DNA from: Allodiplogaster sudhausi
Lineage: Eukaryota > Nematoda > Chromadorea > Rhabditida > Diplogasteridae
Assembly (NCBI GenBank): GCA_945643635.1
Contig: CALZFC010000111.1
Coordinates: forward strand, 510,001 to 574,000
Reading direction: 5' to 3'
Length of the DNA: 64,000 nucleotides
Made by a program: the position numbers and the translations under genes. Shown piece by piece: positions 1-12,313 of the stretch. The notes beneath the pieces are model-generated. The model was not told the origin of the DNA, did no database searches, and worked only from the letters and a program-made list of their open reading frames with translations. Position 1 is the first letter of the stretch; the number at the start of each line of letters is the position of its first letter.

Positions 1-129
1 CATTTCGACTATTTCACATTCATTTCGAACATTATAAAAAAATTAATTTTAGAGTTTATGGTTTCTGAGAGTTCCCTTGAAAGTCAGGAAGTATTTGTCA
101 TAAATCCAACGAATTATATTTTACTACAG

Positions 130-863
130 GCTGACGACAATTATGGTGTACGTGTTCTCGTTCCTCGGAATGCTCTCCTTCACTTTCACTCTCGATCTCG
201 GCTCCATCTGGATTGTTGCAGTGAATGCCTTTCTGCTGGGGTCAGTTCGGTGTCTGATTCTCTCTCTAGAAATTGGCGTCACAGCGAGCGACCGACGCAA
301 TTTGAAACAGTTTGCACTTAGTTGTGACTTCAGCTTCTTCATGACTGGCTATCTCCCGATTGGCTTCGAGTTCGCAGCCGAGATAACTTTCCCCTCCGCG
401 GAAGGAACCATGTCTGGTCTGCTCAACGCGAGTGCCCAGGCGAGAACATATATTTCTATTTTATTTTCATTCTTAACTTTTTGCAAATTTTTTTTGTCAC
501 AAATTTGGGTGAAGCATTTAAATGTACTAAATTGAAGGTATTCGGCATCGCCTTGACGATAATTGCGGGCCGCCTCATCGAGTCCTTCTCTATTCTAACT
601 TGCAACATCACAATGTCTGCTGTCCTCGTCGTGGGAACACTTCTAACTGGTATGCCGTCATTTCCTAGTCAATGAATATTTTATTTTTCATTATTTACAT
701 ACAATGCTTTATTTTTTTTAAAGCTTTTTCTTATTATTAAGTTTTAATTATTGATCTATTTTAAGCTCTGATAAGAGAGAAACTGAAGAGGCAGAACGCG
801 CACAAGCAGTTAGCGACAGTTCCGGTTAGAGAATCTATTTTTCTGAATCACAGTTTCCTCTAA
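130..863 (+). CDS. FLVCR-type MFS transporter, C-terminal exons (5' end outside window)
   Basis: Family role (known): FLVCR1/2 are 12-helix plasma-membrane MFS carriers linked to heme, choline or ethanolamine transport. Seen: four exons, about 130-240, 334-439, 538-649 and 766-863, joined in frame. They encode a helix ([17 protein letters not shown]), the family-like stretch [16 protein letters not shown] followed by SGLLNASAQ, then [15 protein letters not shown] and a last helix before a basic tail. The [26 protein letters not shown] order is characteristic of FLVCR proteins. Intron 334-439/538 starts with GC instead of GT (440), required to join ASAQ to VFGI. The final exon reads to TAA at 861-863; an alternative splice to an AG near 900 is possible. 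The N-terminal helices lie upstream of base 1. The exact substrate cannot be inferred. Confidence 0.82.
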
Positions 864-896
864 ATAATTTTTTTTTATTTCATTAAAAACGTAAAT

Positions 897-2038
897 TTAG
901 CAATCAGTGACGGCACTGACGGCAATCGACGCTTGAATTATGGCTCTTCCCTCGAGGGGCTCATCCCTCTTCATTCGCTCCTTCACTTGGCCAGTTTATT
1001 ATAGCATGTATGAATTTGGAAGAGATTGTAGCTAGTACGACTTTTTGTATCTATATAGATAGTAATAATTACGAATGTTTGAAGAATGAATTTATACGAA
1101 AATGCATTTGAGTTCGTCAGTATACTTATGATGCTTATGCAGTTCTCTATCCATCCACCTTCCGAACGCAGAGCTGCGGAAGTGGTTTAGTTGTGTTGTT
1201 GTCACCTTCCTCGTCTTCCTACTGTTACGGGTCAAAAAGTAGTTTCGTTGTTCCGCCCGATCCCTCATTCTCTTTCATGCTCTACTCTCTTCATCTATGT
1301 TCTCTCTTTCTCTCTCTCACACTCTCTCTCTCTCCCTCTCTCTCTGACTGAGCATTGTCCTAATGAGTGCAATGTCATTTCATGCCACTTTTTCTCTTCC
1401 ATCTTATCCCTCCGTTTTCACATTACTCAAGTGATTATTTTGTTGGTTTCTTAGTCATTTCATTCTTCAAGAATCCGGTTCAAGATTCTCTAATATGCCT
1501 TAAACAGATTTGCATTACATGAGGTAACGTATAAAGTTGTGATTTGAGTTATTGTTCACGCAGTTGGGAACGTTAATACGATACGAAATGAAAAAAAAAC
1601 AACCATTAAGAAAAAGGATAGCAAGAATTGTTATACGTTTTTGTTAAAACCATATTTGAATATGACCGCAAAGTGTCTGCGTCTCGAGTGCCCAGACTGT
1701 GTTCTAGATTCTTTGTCTTCTTTCTGATGTCCTCGGTCCTTTTCAATTTCTTCGCCAGTTCTTGTTGCCCGTCCTCGATCCTACGGAATAATAGCGAGGT
1801 ACACTCCTGTGCAGCAAAAAGGTGGACAAGGCCACGCGCGTGTTCAAGATTAGTGAGATAGACAGCATGGAACAGAGAGAGTAAGAGGCAGAAGGAGAGA
1901 GAGAAGAAGAAGACAGAGAGAGCAGAGAAGCAGAGACCGATCTTCTCATTCGGTGCCTTCCTCTACACGGGAAGACTGCTCGAACTCCCCTTTATTCGAC
2001 ACTCTTTGCATAGTCATTCGATCATCTTCCTTGCTCAT
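897..2038 (-). CDS. Small basic coiled-coil protein, unidentified; first two exons firm, 3' part tentative
   Basis: Seen: on the minus strand an ATG at 2038 opens exon 1 (1967-2038, MSKEDDRMTMQRVSNKGEFE...). A GT donor at 1966 joins in phase to exon 2 (1667-1806), preceded by a strong TTTTTGCTGCACAG acceptor. Exon 2 encodes a charged amphipathic helix including RRIEDGQQELAKKLKRTEDI. A plausible terminal exon ends at a TAA at 897-899 and reads KERMKRDEPLEGRAIIQAS, but I could not find a phase-consistent link from exon 2, so at least one small exon is missing. I do not recognise the family. The start codon lies 22 bp from the start of the divergent FKBP gene, so both probably share a promoter. 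Confidence 0.5.
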
Positions 2039-2060
2039 TTCTCTTGTTTATGACAACAGA
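2039..2060. promoter_or_regulatory. Very short head-to-head intergenic spacer (putative bidirectional promoter/5' UTR overlap)
   Basis: Only 22 bp separate the predicted start codons of the minus-strand coiled-coil gene (2038) and the plus-strand FKBP gene (2061). The two 5' UTRs must overlap or each gene must have upstream non-coding exons inside the other gene. No TATA-like sequence is visible in the spacer. Inferred from gene models only. Confidence 0.35.
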
Positions 2061-2644
2061 ATGAGATCGCTGATTCTACTGTTCATTTTCTCAGGTTCGA
2101 GTTTTGTTTCCATTTTAATTTGACTATACGCATTTGTGGACATGAAGAATTAATTTTGATTATTTAGTTGACTCAACTAGGGCAGCTTCTCGAGATGAGA
2201 GTGCGATTCCTGTGGTTGAGATTCGTGGAGAGGGCAAGCCAATGAGTGCTGCACAAATTAGACATCTCGAGGAGATGAGCAACGGGGGGCCACTCGATAT
2301 CAAGGCTTCTTTTTCCATCTACTTCTTTTTTATAGCCAATTACATAGTTTATTGTTAATAGATTGAAAGGCAGTCGAAGCCGAGAGAGTGCGGGCACCAG
2401 GCTGAGAAGAACGACTTCATCACCTTCCACTTCAAGGTCAACAATATTTCTTTTTTTGTTTAGAATAATTGAGTTATGAGTTATAAATTAATTCTCGAAC
2501 CCATCTTTCAGCTTTATCTCGAAGACGGCCGACGGGTCTACTCCACGCACAGCGCCAGGCCAGTCAGCATTCAAGTCGGATATGGCATGACCATCCCTGG
2601 CTTGGACAAGGTACAGCAGATATTGGAGAGAGAAAGAGAAGGGA

Positions 2645-2675
<31 letters not shown>

Positions 2676-3827
2676 TAGAGAGAGAGAGAGATAGATTGAG
2701 GGCCGGACTGATGCTCTCATTCTCATTCTTCAGGGGCTTGAGGGTGTCTGCAAGGGAGAACAGCGAAGAGTCAGCGTCCCGTGGCGACTCGCTCAGAAGG
2801 AGAGCCGTGGGAAATGTTAGCAACGTCATTTCATCAGTTTCCTCTATTTAATTGTCAATTGAAATTCTTTATTCAATTTTTCAACGGTTTTAATAAATGA
2901 AGTTCTTCGGATGACCCTTTTATTACTAGTATGGAAAGACGTCCCTTCGGAGGAACACTGGATTCGCTTCGATGTGGATGTCATTGAAGTAACACCCTTC
3001 AGCCTCGCAGAACAGTTCAAGCGAATCGACATGGACGGAAACACTTTCATCTGTCAGAAGGATGTTAGTATCATTTTGATTTTGTAGAAAATACCATTTC
3101 ATTGACAGTCCTCTTCTTCTATCTCTTCCGAATACTTTTTATTGGTCCCCTTTTCTCTCTCTGCATATTTCCTATCTCATTCCCTTACCGTTTTCTATCA
3201 CTCTTAACTCTCAAATCTGCATGTTTTAAGCTCTCAAAATTCGCTGATGGACAGAAGGAGGAATTCGGGAAGACATGGCCAAATGAGGACATTGACAACG
3301 TAGTCGCTGCGAGATATTATATCCGGTTGGTTGAATTTATTCCTTCTTTACTCTTCAACCCGTTGACTTTAAAGGTATTTCGACGTGAATGGAGACGGTA
3401 GCATCGACTTTGGTGAATTCCAAAAGATTATCGAACGAGATGAGAATACAATCAAGTCCAAGGTGTGTATGAAAATCACTTTAACGTTTATAGATTTCAT
3501 ACTTGAAACACAGAGCTTTCATACTATTCTGATGTATATTGAGCAGACACACTTTTCTAACAAGTTTGAATGAATGCATGTACATGAAACATGAAGACTT
3601 CGCAGGTAAAGAAGGCTGGGAAGACTCCGGAGGGAGCCAGGAGAGAGCATGGCTTTGCGTGGATTCTCGACTTTGACAATGATGGATTCGTCACAAGCGA
3701 GGTTCCTCTCCTTCTAGCAAATCACAACGAATGAGCAAGAATGCATATTTGGCAGGAAACTGAAGAGGCGCCTGAGCGACTCGAGAAGGGACCGAAATTG
3801 CGTGCAAGCAAGAAGACAGAATTGTAA
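2061..3827 (+). CDS. ER-lumenal FKBP-type protein with EF-hands (FKBP7/FKBP14-like)
   Basis: Family role (known): FKBP7/14-type proteins are ER-lumenal peptidyl-prolyl isomerases/chaperones with C-terminal calcium-binding EF-hands. Seen: ten exons (2061-2094, 2168-2304, 2362-2436, 2512-2610, 2734-2815, 2939-3063, 3231-3325, 3375-3462, 3606-3701, 3756-3827) give 300 aa. The start MRSLILLFIFS looks like a signal peptide. Then comes an FKBP fold (KPRECGHQAEKNDFITFHF, YLEDGRRVYS, TIPGLDKGLEGVCKGEQRR). It is followed by three EF-hand-like segments: DMDGNTF (degenerate), YFDVNGDGSIDFGEF and ILDFDNDGFVTSEE (both canonical). The C-terminus is KKTEL, resembling a KDEL-type ER-retention signal. Several FKBP active-site positions are changed (see findings). 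Intron 2 begins with GC at 2305. The 3' end converges on the minus-strand gene at 3884. Confidence 0.85.
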
Positions 3828-3883
3828 CAATGCGGAGTACTCATGATAATATATTATATTTGTTGTAATTATTGTTCTCTTTA

Positions 3884-4925
3884 TTATCTAGGAAGATTGT
3901 TCAATACCTTCTTTTCCCTTAACGGGATAAAATACCAAAGATCACTGGCCATGATGCATAAGTGTGAACTGTTTGGTTCTCCTTGGAAGGAAGACCGGAG
4001 AATTGTTTGATTGCATGTTGGGAGGAGTGAGGAGAGGAAGTCGAGGGAGTTCGCCGAGTCGAACCCGTGCTGCTGTGGGCGGGCGAAGAAGGACGACTGA
4101 AGACGGCGGCGAGAGAGTCGTCCTGCCAGGGGGTTCAACGAGCTCTTGTAATAAGATAAGATTGTGTCTGAAACCTAAGTTGTCTTGTCCCGGGAGGGTT
4201 GAGAGGTGGCTGTTGAATTGTCGATTCTAGACCAGAAGTAGACCAGGCAGTAGGCGGCTCGACCCACACTTCAAATAAAAACGATTATTCTTCTTTTATC
4301 AGCAAGAGAGTTTCCAGATGTGTGGGGACTCATAATTCGGGTGGCTTTGTTTATGAGACATCAATATAATAAACATGGTAAACAAATCACTTACCATGTT
4401 CAACGACAAACGTCGTAAAAAGTCATTTCGTCGTTCTTTCAGATCATCAGCCGGTTGATATGTTAGCGAGCCTTTCATTATTTCTTTGAAGAAAGCAAAT
4501 CCAAATTTGGAAAAGGGTTTTAACTTTGACTCGTTTTCGTTGACAATATATCAATAGTTTAGTTCCAACCTCGTTCATCATTCTCGTGAATAGGGTTCCC
4601 TTCATCATTTTCTTTTGCACTTTTCTCCACGTTCTGAAAGCATACGTTTGAAATATGACAAAGTAGCAAAAAATGACCTTGAGTTGTTGATGTTTGCGGA
4701 CTGCGGCAGACTTGGAAAACCTCTCGATCTCCTCGGCTCGCTTGCTCATCGCATCCACAAGCTTCATCACTTCAACATTATACTGCACGTTCCTATTTCA
4801 TCAGTTGCTTGGAATCATATAAATGAAACATTATAATATCTACCATCATCCCCGGCGTTTCCCTGTTGAATGCCAATTGAGTGCTCCAGCATGGTAATCA
4901 CGATGAGCAGACTAACCCAGCTCAT
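3884..4925 (-). CDS. Small secreted protein, possible peptide precursor; unidentified
   Basis: Seen: minus-strand ATG at 4923-4925 starts MSWVSLLIVITMLEHSIG, a signal-peptide-like segment. Following exons encode an acidic/basic region (NVEVMKLVDAMSKRAEEIER; NVEKSAKENDEGNPIHENDE; EIMKGSLTYQPADDLKERRN), ending at a GTAAGT donor just after RRLSLNM. Two 3' continuations are possible: a short exon ending PPEL at 4330, or an exon from about 4146 to 3884 reading NPLAGRLSRRRLQSSFFARP. Dibasic and tribasic sites (RR, RRR) with a signal peptide suggest a processed neuropeptide or hormone precursor, but I see no recognised peptide family. The exon 1/exon 2 junction (near 4790-4844) does not fit a simple GT-AG phase, so the model is approximate. 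Confidence 0.4.
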
Positions 4926-5247
4926 TCCTGAAATATTAAAAAGCGGCAATCTTACATTCATTATAAAATTTGAAATATCACAGTCGAAAGCTTTCTCTCA
5001 TCATGAAAGGGGAATAAAGTTGGATGCTGGATAGAGAATACCAGCCAAGGCGTATTGTTTGCCTGTGAAGAGGCCGCGTCTCCCCAGGTGGCTCTGCCCT
5101 TCTGCTTCCCGCCCACTGCTACCTGAATGGTCCCCTCTCTTCTCCCTCTTCATTCCGTGTTCCATCCATCCATCCCCTGATCGTAACTCAGCCATTCATG
5201 CCTCGAGCCATCTTTAACTCTCCCCTCTTCTCTCTCTCTCTCTCTCG

Positions 5248-5284
<37 letters not shown>

Positions 5285-6771
5285 TCTCTTCCCCTCTCTC
5301 CATCTTTTCTCTGGCCGCTTTATTCCTTCTTCAACCCTGTCCTTTAATCCGTGAATGACTCAAAACAGAGGTTGTCTGGCGGAAGAAGGGGCAGCCGAGG
5401 ATGCCTCACGGATTAGCCTCTGGCAATCCGGACAAATCGAGCATCTTAGAAGAGCAATAAAAAGAATATACGATACCATTTTGTGCTTTTCTCTTTCTTC
5501 TCTGCTATTTAATAATGGGAAATTTTAATATTATCTACAGTACCTCTCAACGTGTCGGCTTCCGCGTGCCAAGCTACGGACAATAAATGTTTCCAGAAAT
5601 CGTCGGTATTAGTCAATCTTTTGAAAGCGGTGTCCGAAAAAAGAAATGTAAGCGAAGTTTAAATTTACTTTGCTGAGATAATTTTTGCATTATTTTATCT
5701 CGTCTTTTACCCATCTTTCTAGAGAAGAGAAAATGTTTCTGCGTGAATGGTACTGTATATTTAAAAAAATATATCAATTTTAAATAAGACAGTCGTATTC
5801 GTCTTATTATATTGACGCGATGAAGGAGTCAATGAAGTTGAAGGTGAGAGAGATAGAATATGTATTGACAATGAGAATAACAGCGGAGATTAGCCACTGT
5901 TCATCTCGAAGTGGAACAGAGAAGTAAATTGCAAGAAGGTGGATGGGAGAGGAATGGAATGGTAAACATGGACGAGACGAAGGGAGAAGTGCCCGGAGAA
6001 AGTCGCCCTCAGGGACCACGACAGCTGGACACAGCCAGGTTACCACTCTGACAGGTAAGAGGGAGGAACAGAGAGGGAGGAACAGAGAGGGAGAGAAAGA
6101 GAGACAGAGAGACAGAGAGACAGACAGACAGGGGAACAGAGAGGGAGAGAAAGAGAGAGAGAGAGAGACAGTGAGAGAGTGAAGTGGGAGAAAAGAATAA
6201 AGAGTGGAATCGGGAGTTGAAGTGAGAAGAGCGAAAAGTAGAAAGAGTTGACGGAAGGGACAGCCAGACGAACCACAGCGGCGGCCATTCACCTCCGGGC
6301 CATTCATCCTAACCAATACTCTCGCTTCCTCTCTCTCTCTCACCAATTGTCTCCTCTCCCCACCACTCTCTCCCTATTTCTCATGATACTTCCACATCTC
6401 TCTCTCCCTCTCTCTTTATATATCTCGCTCTTCTATTCTTCGCTGTGTAATCCATCGTTGTTTCTGTTACTTCTCGCGCCTAGGCTTACGCTGCGAGTTC
6501 TGGTGGACATCAGCGCAATTTTGCCGACTCTTTCCCCCCTTCCACACTTCGAGACTGAATGCTTTTCCCCATTCAGTCTCCAACCGGCTCAATAATTCTA
6601 CGTGTCTTTTTTAATATTATATCGAAACTACATATGTAGCTTGTGGTCTCAGTTGTGATTGCAGCACCTTGTGGCAACCAATATAAACTGGATTGTATGT
6701 GACAAAGATTCAGAGAAATAGGGTGAACATAGGAGAAACTGAGGGGGTGCTTGTGAGAGAAATCGGCAGAG

Positions 6772-6810
<39 letters not shown>

Positions 6811-7376
6811 CAGAGACAGAGACAGAGACAGAGACAGAGAAGTTTCCAGTTTCTGTAGAATCCGAATACGCCGACCCACTCAGACATCTGCCATTTTTTC
6901 TAGTACCTTATCTCCATAGAGTACACCAATTCCGCGCTCTCTATCTATTTCTTTCTCTCGTTTCCTCTCTCTCGCTCTCCATCTCACCCCTTTCTCTAAC
7001 AATGTTACTTCTGCCAGCGAAAGCTTAGATATCAAATATCGTAAGCACATTCGTTTGAATAAGACATGCATGGTGAAGATACCCAGAGATACAGAGAAAT
7101 ACAGGAGAGAGAATGAATAAGAGGGAGAACAGAGAAAATGAGTGAGAGAGTGATTGAATCAGAGAGAAAAAGAGAGAGAGATTGCGAAGGAGGTGAAAAG
7201 GAGGACGAGCTTGCAGTCTCTCCTACGCCAACAATTTCGCATCCCTTAGTCTTTGCAAAACTACATACTGGAGTCACACAACTATGTACGTCAAGGTTCT
7301 CTGAATGCTCAGTATTCATCTAATTTAGGAAAAAGGGAATTGTTACTTCTCTATTTTCCTCTGATCTACATAGATA

Positions 7377-7377
7377 T

Positions 7378-7457
<80 letters not shown>
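7377..7457. repeat. (AT)n microsatellite, about 80 bp
   Basis: Uninterrupted TA dinucleotide run from about 7385 to 7457, flanked on the left by TACATACATATA. Confidence 0.9.
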
Positions 7458-7463
<6 letters not shown>

Positions 7464-7652
7464 CAATATGATAATTTCCTTTTCAACAGTTTTATTCAAA
7501 TTACATACATATTTCTTGATCCGATTGATGGCTTCCAGTTTAATAATTCTATGGATTTCCGAGCCGGCTGTGAATCCGTCAGGGCATTGCATCGTTCTTG
7601 AGAACGTTTACAACGGCGACTGGAAGCAGAAGGCGACTTGTGAATGGGGAGA

Positions 7653-7820
7653 GAATGAGAGAGAAAAGAAAGAGAGGAAAAGAGAATGAGAGAGAAAAGA
7701 AAGAGAGGAAAAGAGAATGAGAGAGATAAGAAAAGAGGAAAAGGGAATGAGAGGGAAAAGAAAGAGAGGAAAATAGAATGAGAGAGAAAAGAAAGAGAGG
7801 AAAAGAGAATGAGAGAAGGA
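7653..7820. repeat. 31-bp purine minisatellite, about 5.4 copies
   Basis: Consecutive near-identical units beginning GAATGAGAGAGAAAAGAAAG at about 7653, 7684, 7715, 7746, 7777 and 7807, with a few substitutions (for example GATAAG and GGGAAAAG variants). All purine on the plus strand except the single T of GAATGAG (and rare variants). Confidence 0.85.
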
Positions 7821-9796
7821 GAAAAGGAAAGAAAGAAAGAAAGTGAGCGATGGCTTACGACTATCAAGAATAACGAGGAAAGGCAACAAATGCAAAGACT
7901 CAATCATTCTGGCCAATTTTGCTTCAATTGCTACAACGCTCAAAGATTTCTCTGCTTGTTCAGGCAAAAGCATGAAGAACATGCATTTCCATTCTATTTC
8001 TAATGGACTTCAGCTTCCGACATGGAATTCTCTTGCGTTCTTTCACATTCTTTCTTTCCTTCCGTTGCCCTTAATCTCTCTCTCCATCTCTCCCTCCTCC
8101 CTCTCTCCCTCTCTCCTTCTCTCTTCTTTCACTCTCCCACTCCTTTCTCTTTGTCTTCTCCTCATTCTCGCTCATTTGCTGTTCCAATTCGTTTATTGCC
8201 CGCAGTGTAGTGAATGCGGCGTGTGGAATACTCCGCAGCATCAATACCACTCCTTGGCTACTCTTCTGCCATCGGCTGCTGACCGCTTTCATTCTCTCTC
8301 CTTTCTCTCTCTCTCTCTCGCTCTCTCATTCTCTTGCCCTCTCTGTCCCATTCTCGCTTTCCTTCGGTTCTCCGTCTCTCGCTCTCTCTTCCTCGCTAAT
8401 TCTGCCCAACTCGTTTCATTCATCAAGCTCTCTTTCTCTCCTCCGTCTTCAACCTCTCAACTGAGTGTTCTTTATCTGTCTTCCACCATCTCCTGGCCTT
8501 CCAAGCTCTTTCATCTCTTTCTTCACAGACTCGCGCCAATTCTCTAATTTACCTCTCTTATTATCAGCTGTTTAGTCGGTATTGCCGTTGCATATACATA
8601 CATACATACATATGTACATATTAGTGCGTTTTCGCAACATTTAGTACCTCTCTCTTTGTCGTCCCAGCTCTCACGCCCTCTCTCTCTCTCTCTCTCTCTT
8701 TCTCTCTGTCGTCCTTGCTCTCACGCCCTCTCTCTCTCTGCCTGTTCTCGCTCTCTCCTCTGTTCAGACTGGAGTTCCCTGAGGAATAGTGGAGGGAAGA
8801 AACTGGAGCAGGCAGCGCGGCCTCCCGACTGGTGTCTGGCAGCTTTTGCTTCTTGACCGCAGGAGGGAGGAGAGACTCTGCGAAGCTGTGCTGCTATTTT
8901 TTCAACCTTTCATATTTTCTCTCCTTCCATCACAACGTCTTTCTCCCTCATTCACTCTCTCTCTTTCTCTTTAAATTTCTCTTTTTCTTGCTGTCTCTCT
9001 ACTCTCCCTCTCTCTCTCTTCCTCGCCTGACTTCATGGCAATGCCTTCTTCCGTCAAAAGTGGACTGCACTCCAACGAAATGCAAGGAAAAGAACTCGGA
9101 GAAGAAGGCGAAGGAGTGAATTTAAGCAGTAGAGCATTCTCTTCCTCTCTTTCTCTTTATATCTTCCCTCTCTCTTTCACTCTCATTCTCCTTTCACGCT
9201 GTCTGGTTGTTCTCCCTTCCAGATCCCTCTCCCTATTCCTCTCTCTTTTTCTTATCTTTCACCACCCTTTCAGCTCCCCCATCCGCTCTAGCTCAACTTA
9301 GTCTAACTCATCCACTCAAAAGCATACTTCCTCCGCTCTCCTATCCCATTTTTCTTCCTGAAATCGGGGGATGTCATCGATTTGCCTTTTTCTTCTTGTT
9401 CTGCAGTCGAGCGAGCACAAGAAGGCATGTTGAACCACAAACAAGAAAATCTTGGGTGAATGTCGCCGCGTAACGTTTCTTTACTGCAGTTTTGCTCTGA
9501 ACCCCTGTCACATTCATTCTCATCTCCCTCTTCATTCCTACATAGAATATTTCTTTCCCCCTATATTTAAACAAGCTAAAGTTAAAACTGTCTTTCGTGC
9601 AATCTCATGTGTTGTTATCTACTCTCTTTAAGAACATTGGTCCGAGAGAGCGAGAGAGAGAGAGAAAGATAGAAAGAGAAAGAGAGAGATAGAAAGAGAG
9701 AAAAATAGATGTAGAGCAAGAAGGCCGGAGGGCGCCCCTGCTTGGCGATTAATCATGGCAGACTCACTTTCACAGTTACTGCCATCCCAGAGTCGC

Positions 9797-9834
<38 letters not shown>

Positions 9835-10286
9835 TCTCTCACTCTCTACCTCCTAAGCTGTCTCTTTTACCCCCTCTCTAGTCTTTCATGTTGCCTTATC
9901 GCTTTCCATTCCTAAGAAGGAGCAATATGATATTCTTAGCGTACTTTCTTATCTCTTGTCCTTGCACACCTCGCCTCTCTTTAGTATCTATTATCTTTCT
10001 GCTTTCCCTCTTTCTGTCTCCCCAATCCACTATCCAACACTTCCACTGTGAAATTCTGCGTTTCTTTATCATGGAAGAGAAGTTATTGGAGTCGTTGAGA
10101 ACTAGAAGATGAGAGAGACAAAGGAAGAAAAGGAGAAGGAGCAAAAAGAAGAGAAAAATACGACAGCCTTCCAGCTGATTCAGACGACTCATTTCATTTG
10201 CCGAATCGACAGCAAATGACCAGCCGCCAAATGTCTCTTCCATATCTCGTTACTTGCCACAACTCTCGGTTTCGCAATTTCCCTCC

Positions 10287-10336
<50 letters not shown>

Positions 10337-11308
10337 GTATTCTCTCCTTCCTTCTTATCTTAATCACTCTCTATGATAGTAGCTTTTCCTCAGATACCCC
10401 CTGGCATCCCAGTTGATGTTTGTGTATGCATGAGAAGTCCCCTTCTGTGGAAGAGTCGCCTCTTTCTCCTTTCTTTTTCTTCACTTCCTTCTTTCATCAT
10501 CATCAATACAGAATATTCGTATTCTTTCGCTCCTTTAATCCCTGAGAAATCTGATTGATGCCCTCTCTCTCTCTCCATGTGGAATACTCCTACAATTTTA
10601 CTTCAAGTGAGCCTCACTCTCATTCCCTGCTTATTTTGGGTCCTTTTTGTGCGATAACGTGTTTTATAGGCTCTTTTTGGAATGAAATAGTGCTCTTCTC
10701 CCCGCAGTCCTTTGCCTCATTCCTTCATCCCTCAAATGATTGCCTGCGAACACCTAAGGCGGGCTGCTTATTTGCAGTGTGCCTTGGTCGCATTTCAAAT
10801 TCCGCCCTCTCATTCTTGCATTCTCTCCCACTCTGAGCATTTTAGCTGTCTTTCAGCTCACTCTCTCTTTCTCACTCTCTCTCTCTCCTCTCTCTCTCTC
10901 TTACCCATACTCAGACTCTAACAATTTGCAGTCTCTGGCCAGTTATGTATATTCAGTCTTGTCATGAACATTTGTGTCGTGAAAAACGCTGCAAACTAAA
11001 CCTTCTTTCGATTTTGCTGTTGTCACGGCACAGGCGAAAATTTTGTCACGAAATTTAGAATATTCCATTGATTTCTTTTTCTGAGGTAGAAACAGTATAC
11101 TGACTATAGTCAAATCAACCATAAGAGATACCAAAAGGTGGAATATTCAGAATTTCCTAACAAATTTTCTGCCTCCTCTACAACAACGAAATCATGTGAA
11201 AGCTTAGTTTGCAGCGACTTACATACATATATGTATATCTAGCTCTACTTAAATTTGATAGTTCTCAAAAACTCGCGAGAATGTTGTTATGTGTTTGCAT
11301 AGCGTATA

Positions 11309-11318
11309 CATACATGCA

Positions 11319-11352
<34 letters not shown>

Positions 11353-11361
11353 CATACATAC
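11309..11361. repeat. (TACA)n tetranucleotide microsatellite
   Basis: Tandem TACA units (reads as CATA), one of several in the window (others near 8590-8620, 23840-23860, 30225-30260, 50645-50670, 63785-63825). Confidence 0.85.
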
Positions 11362-12313
11362 AGTTTGCTGTTTATTTTAATATTCGAATATTCTTTGAAA
11401 AACGATAAATATAATAATAGAAAATATATTTTTTTTTAAACTGCATTTCATACGCAGAGTTCCATAGATTTCCCGCTTCCCCCACTCACTGTAATTTGAT
11501 CTCTGAATCTTCCTATTCCGTCTGTTGTGTCATTTCCGTATCCCTTGCCGTTCTGTCTCTCTTCTCTCCCTCCTCATTCATTCTCCTTCCCAGTCATCAT
11601 AATTCTATCACAAAGACATAAAGCGGCGTTGTACGGGATGCCAAGAACATTCTTGCGCCCTTGCGAGGCTGGACCCTATTTCTCTCTACTACTCCCTTTT
11701 CTCGCTCTCTTTCCCTCACTCTCTCTCTCTCTCTATCATCTCCCATTTACAGACTGCCTTTTTCTCTCCTTTGGTCTCTTTTCTTCTCGTGGGTCGTTCT
11801 CCAACTCATAATGTCTCTCTGCCGCTCTTTTTATTTTGACATGCAGCACGACATTTATGTATCGTCTTTCTTTACTTACATATATGTATGTACATATATC
11901 AATGTGTAATATTTCATTTATGAATTTTTTTTTACGTATTTCCAGATCATAATACTGTTATCAAACTATTCTAGGCTCGTGTCAGTAATTATGTAATTTG
12001 CTTAACTTTATTATAATGAATATATGAGCAAATGAGCTTGCCAGTATATTAATGGGAGTTTCAAAGAAGAGGAATGTTGTCTGTCTGGCCGACCTCTTTT
12101 CGTTCGCTATCTCTCTCCGTTAATCATATTAAGGCATCGTCCTTGCTTGGATCATCTTTATTCATATTCACCATAGTGAACTTTTTGCTCATATCCAATA
12201 ATCCTCAACGGCGCGCTCACTAAAAGTCGTGATGCATTCTAAAATCGAATCAATATCATCATCTTATGAAAGGAGCCCTGGCCGAGCGAGGAAACTGAGT
12301 GGGAGGGGAGAGG

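Larger units (their letters stand above)
4926..12313. repeat. Repeat-rich stretch with no supportable gene
   Basis: About 7.4 kb dominated by (CT)n and (GA)n tracts (for example 5230-5310, 6060-6180, 8040-8170, 8680-8760, 9780-9840, 10290-10340), with short unique islands between them. Open frames here encode only S/L/P or R/E runs and lack splice-consistent neighbours. I see no homology-bearing exon. It may be the intergenic region between the secreted-protein gene and the Nudix gene, or contain untranslated exons. Confidence 0.6.

Noticed and set aside
6040..6346. Open frames on both strands around 5.8-6.6 kb
   Set aside because: Low-complexity translation of GA/CT repeats; no splice-consistent flanking exons or recognisable motif.
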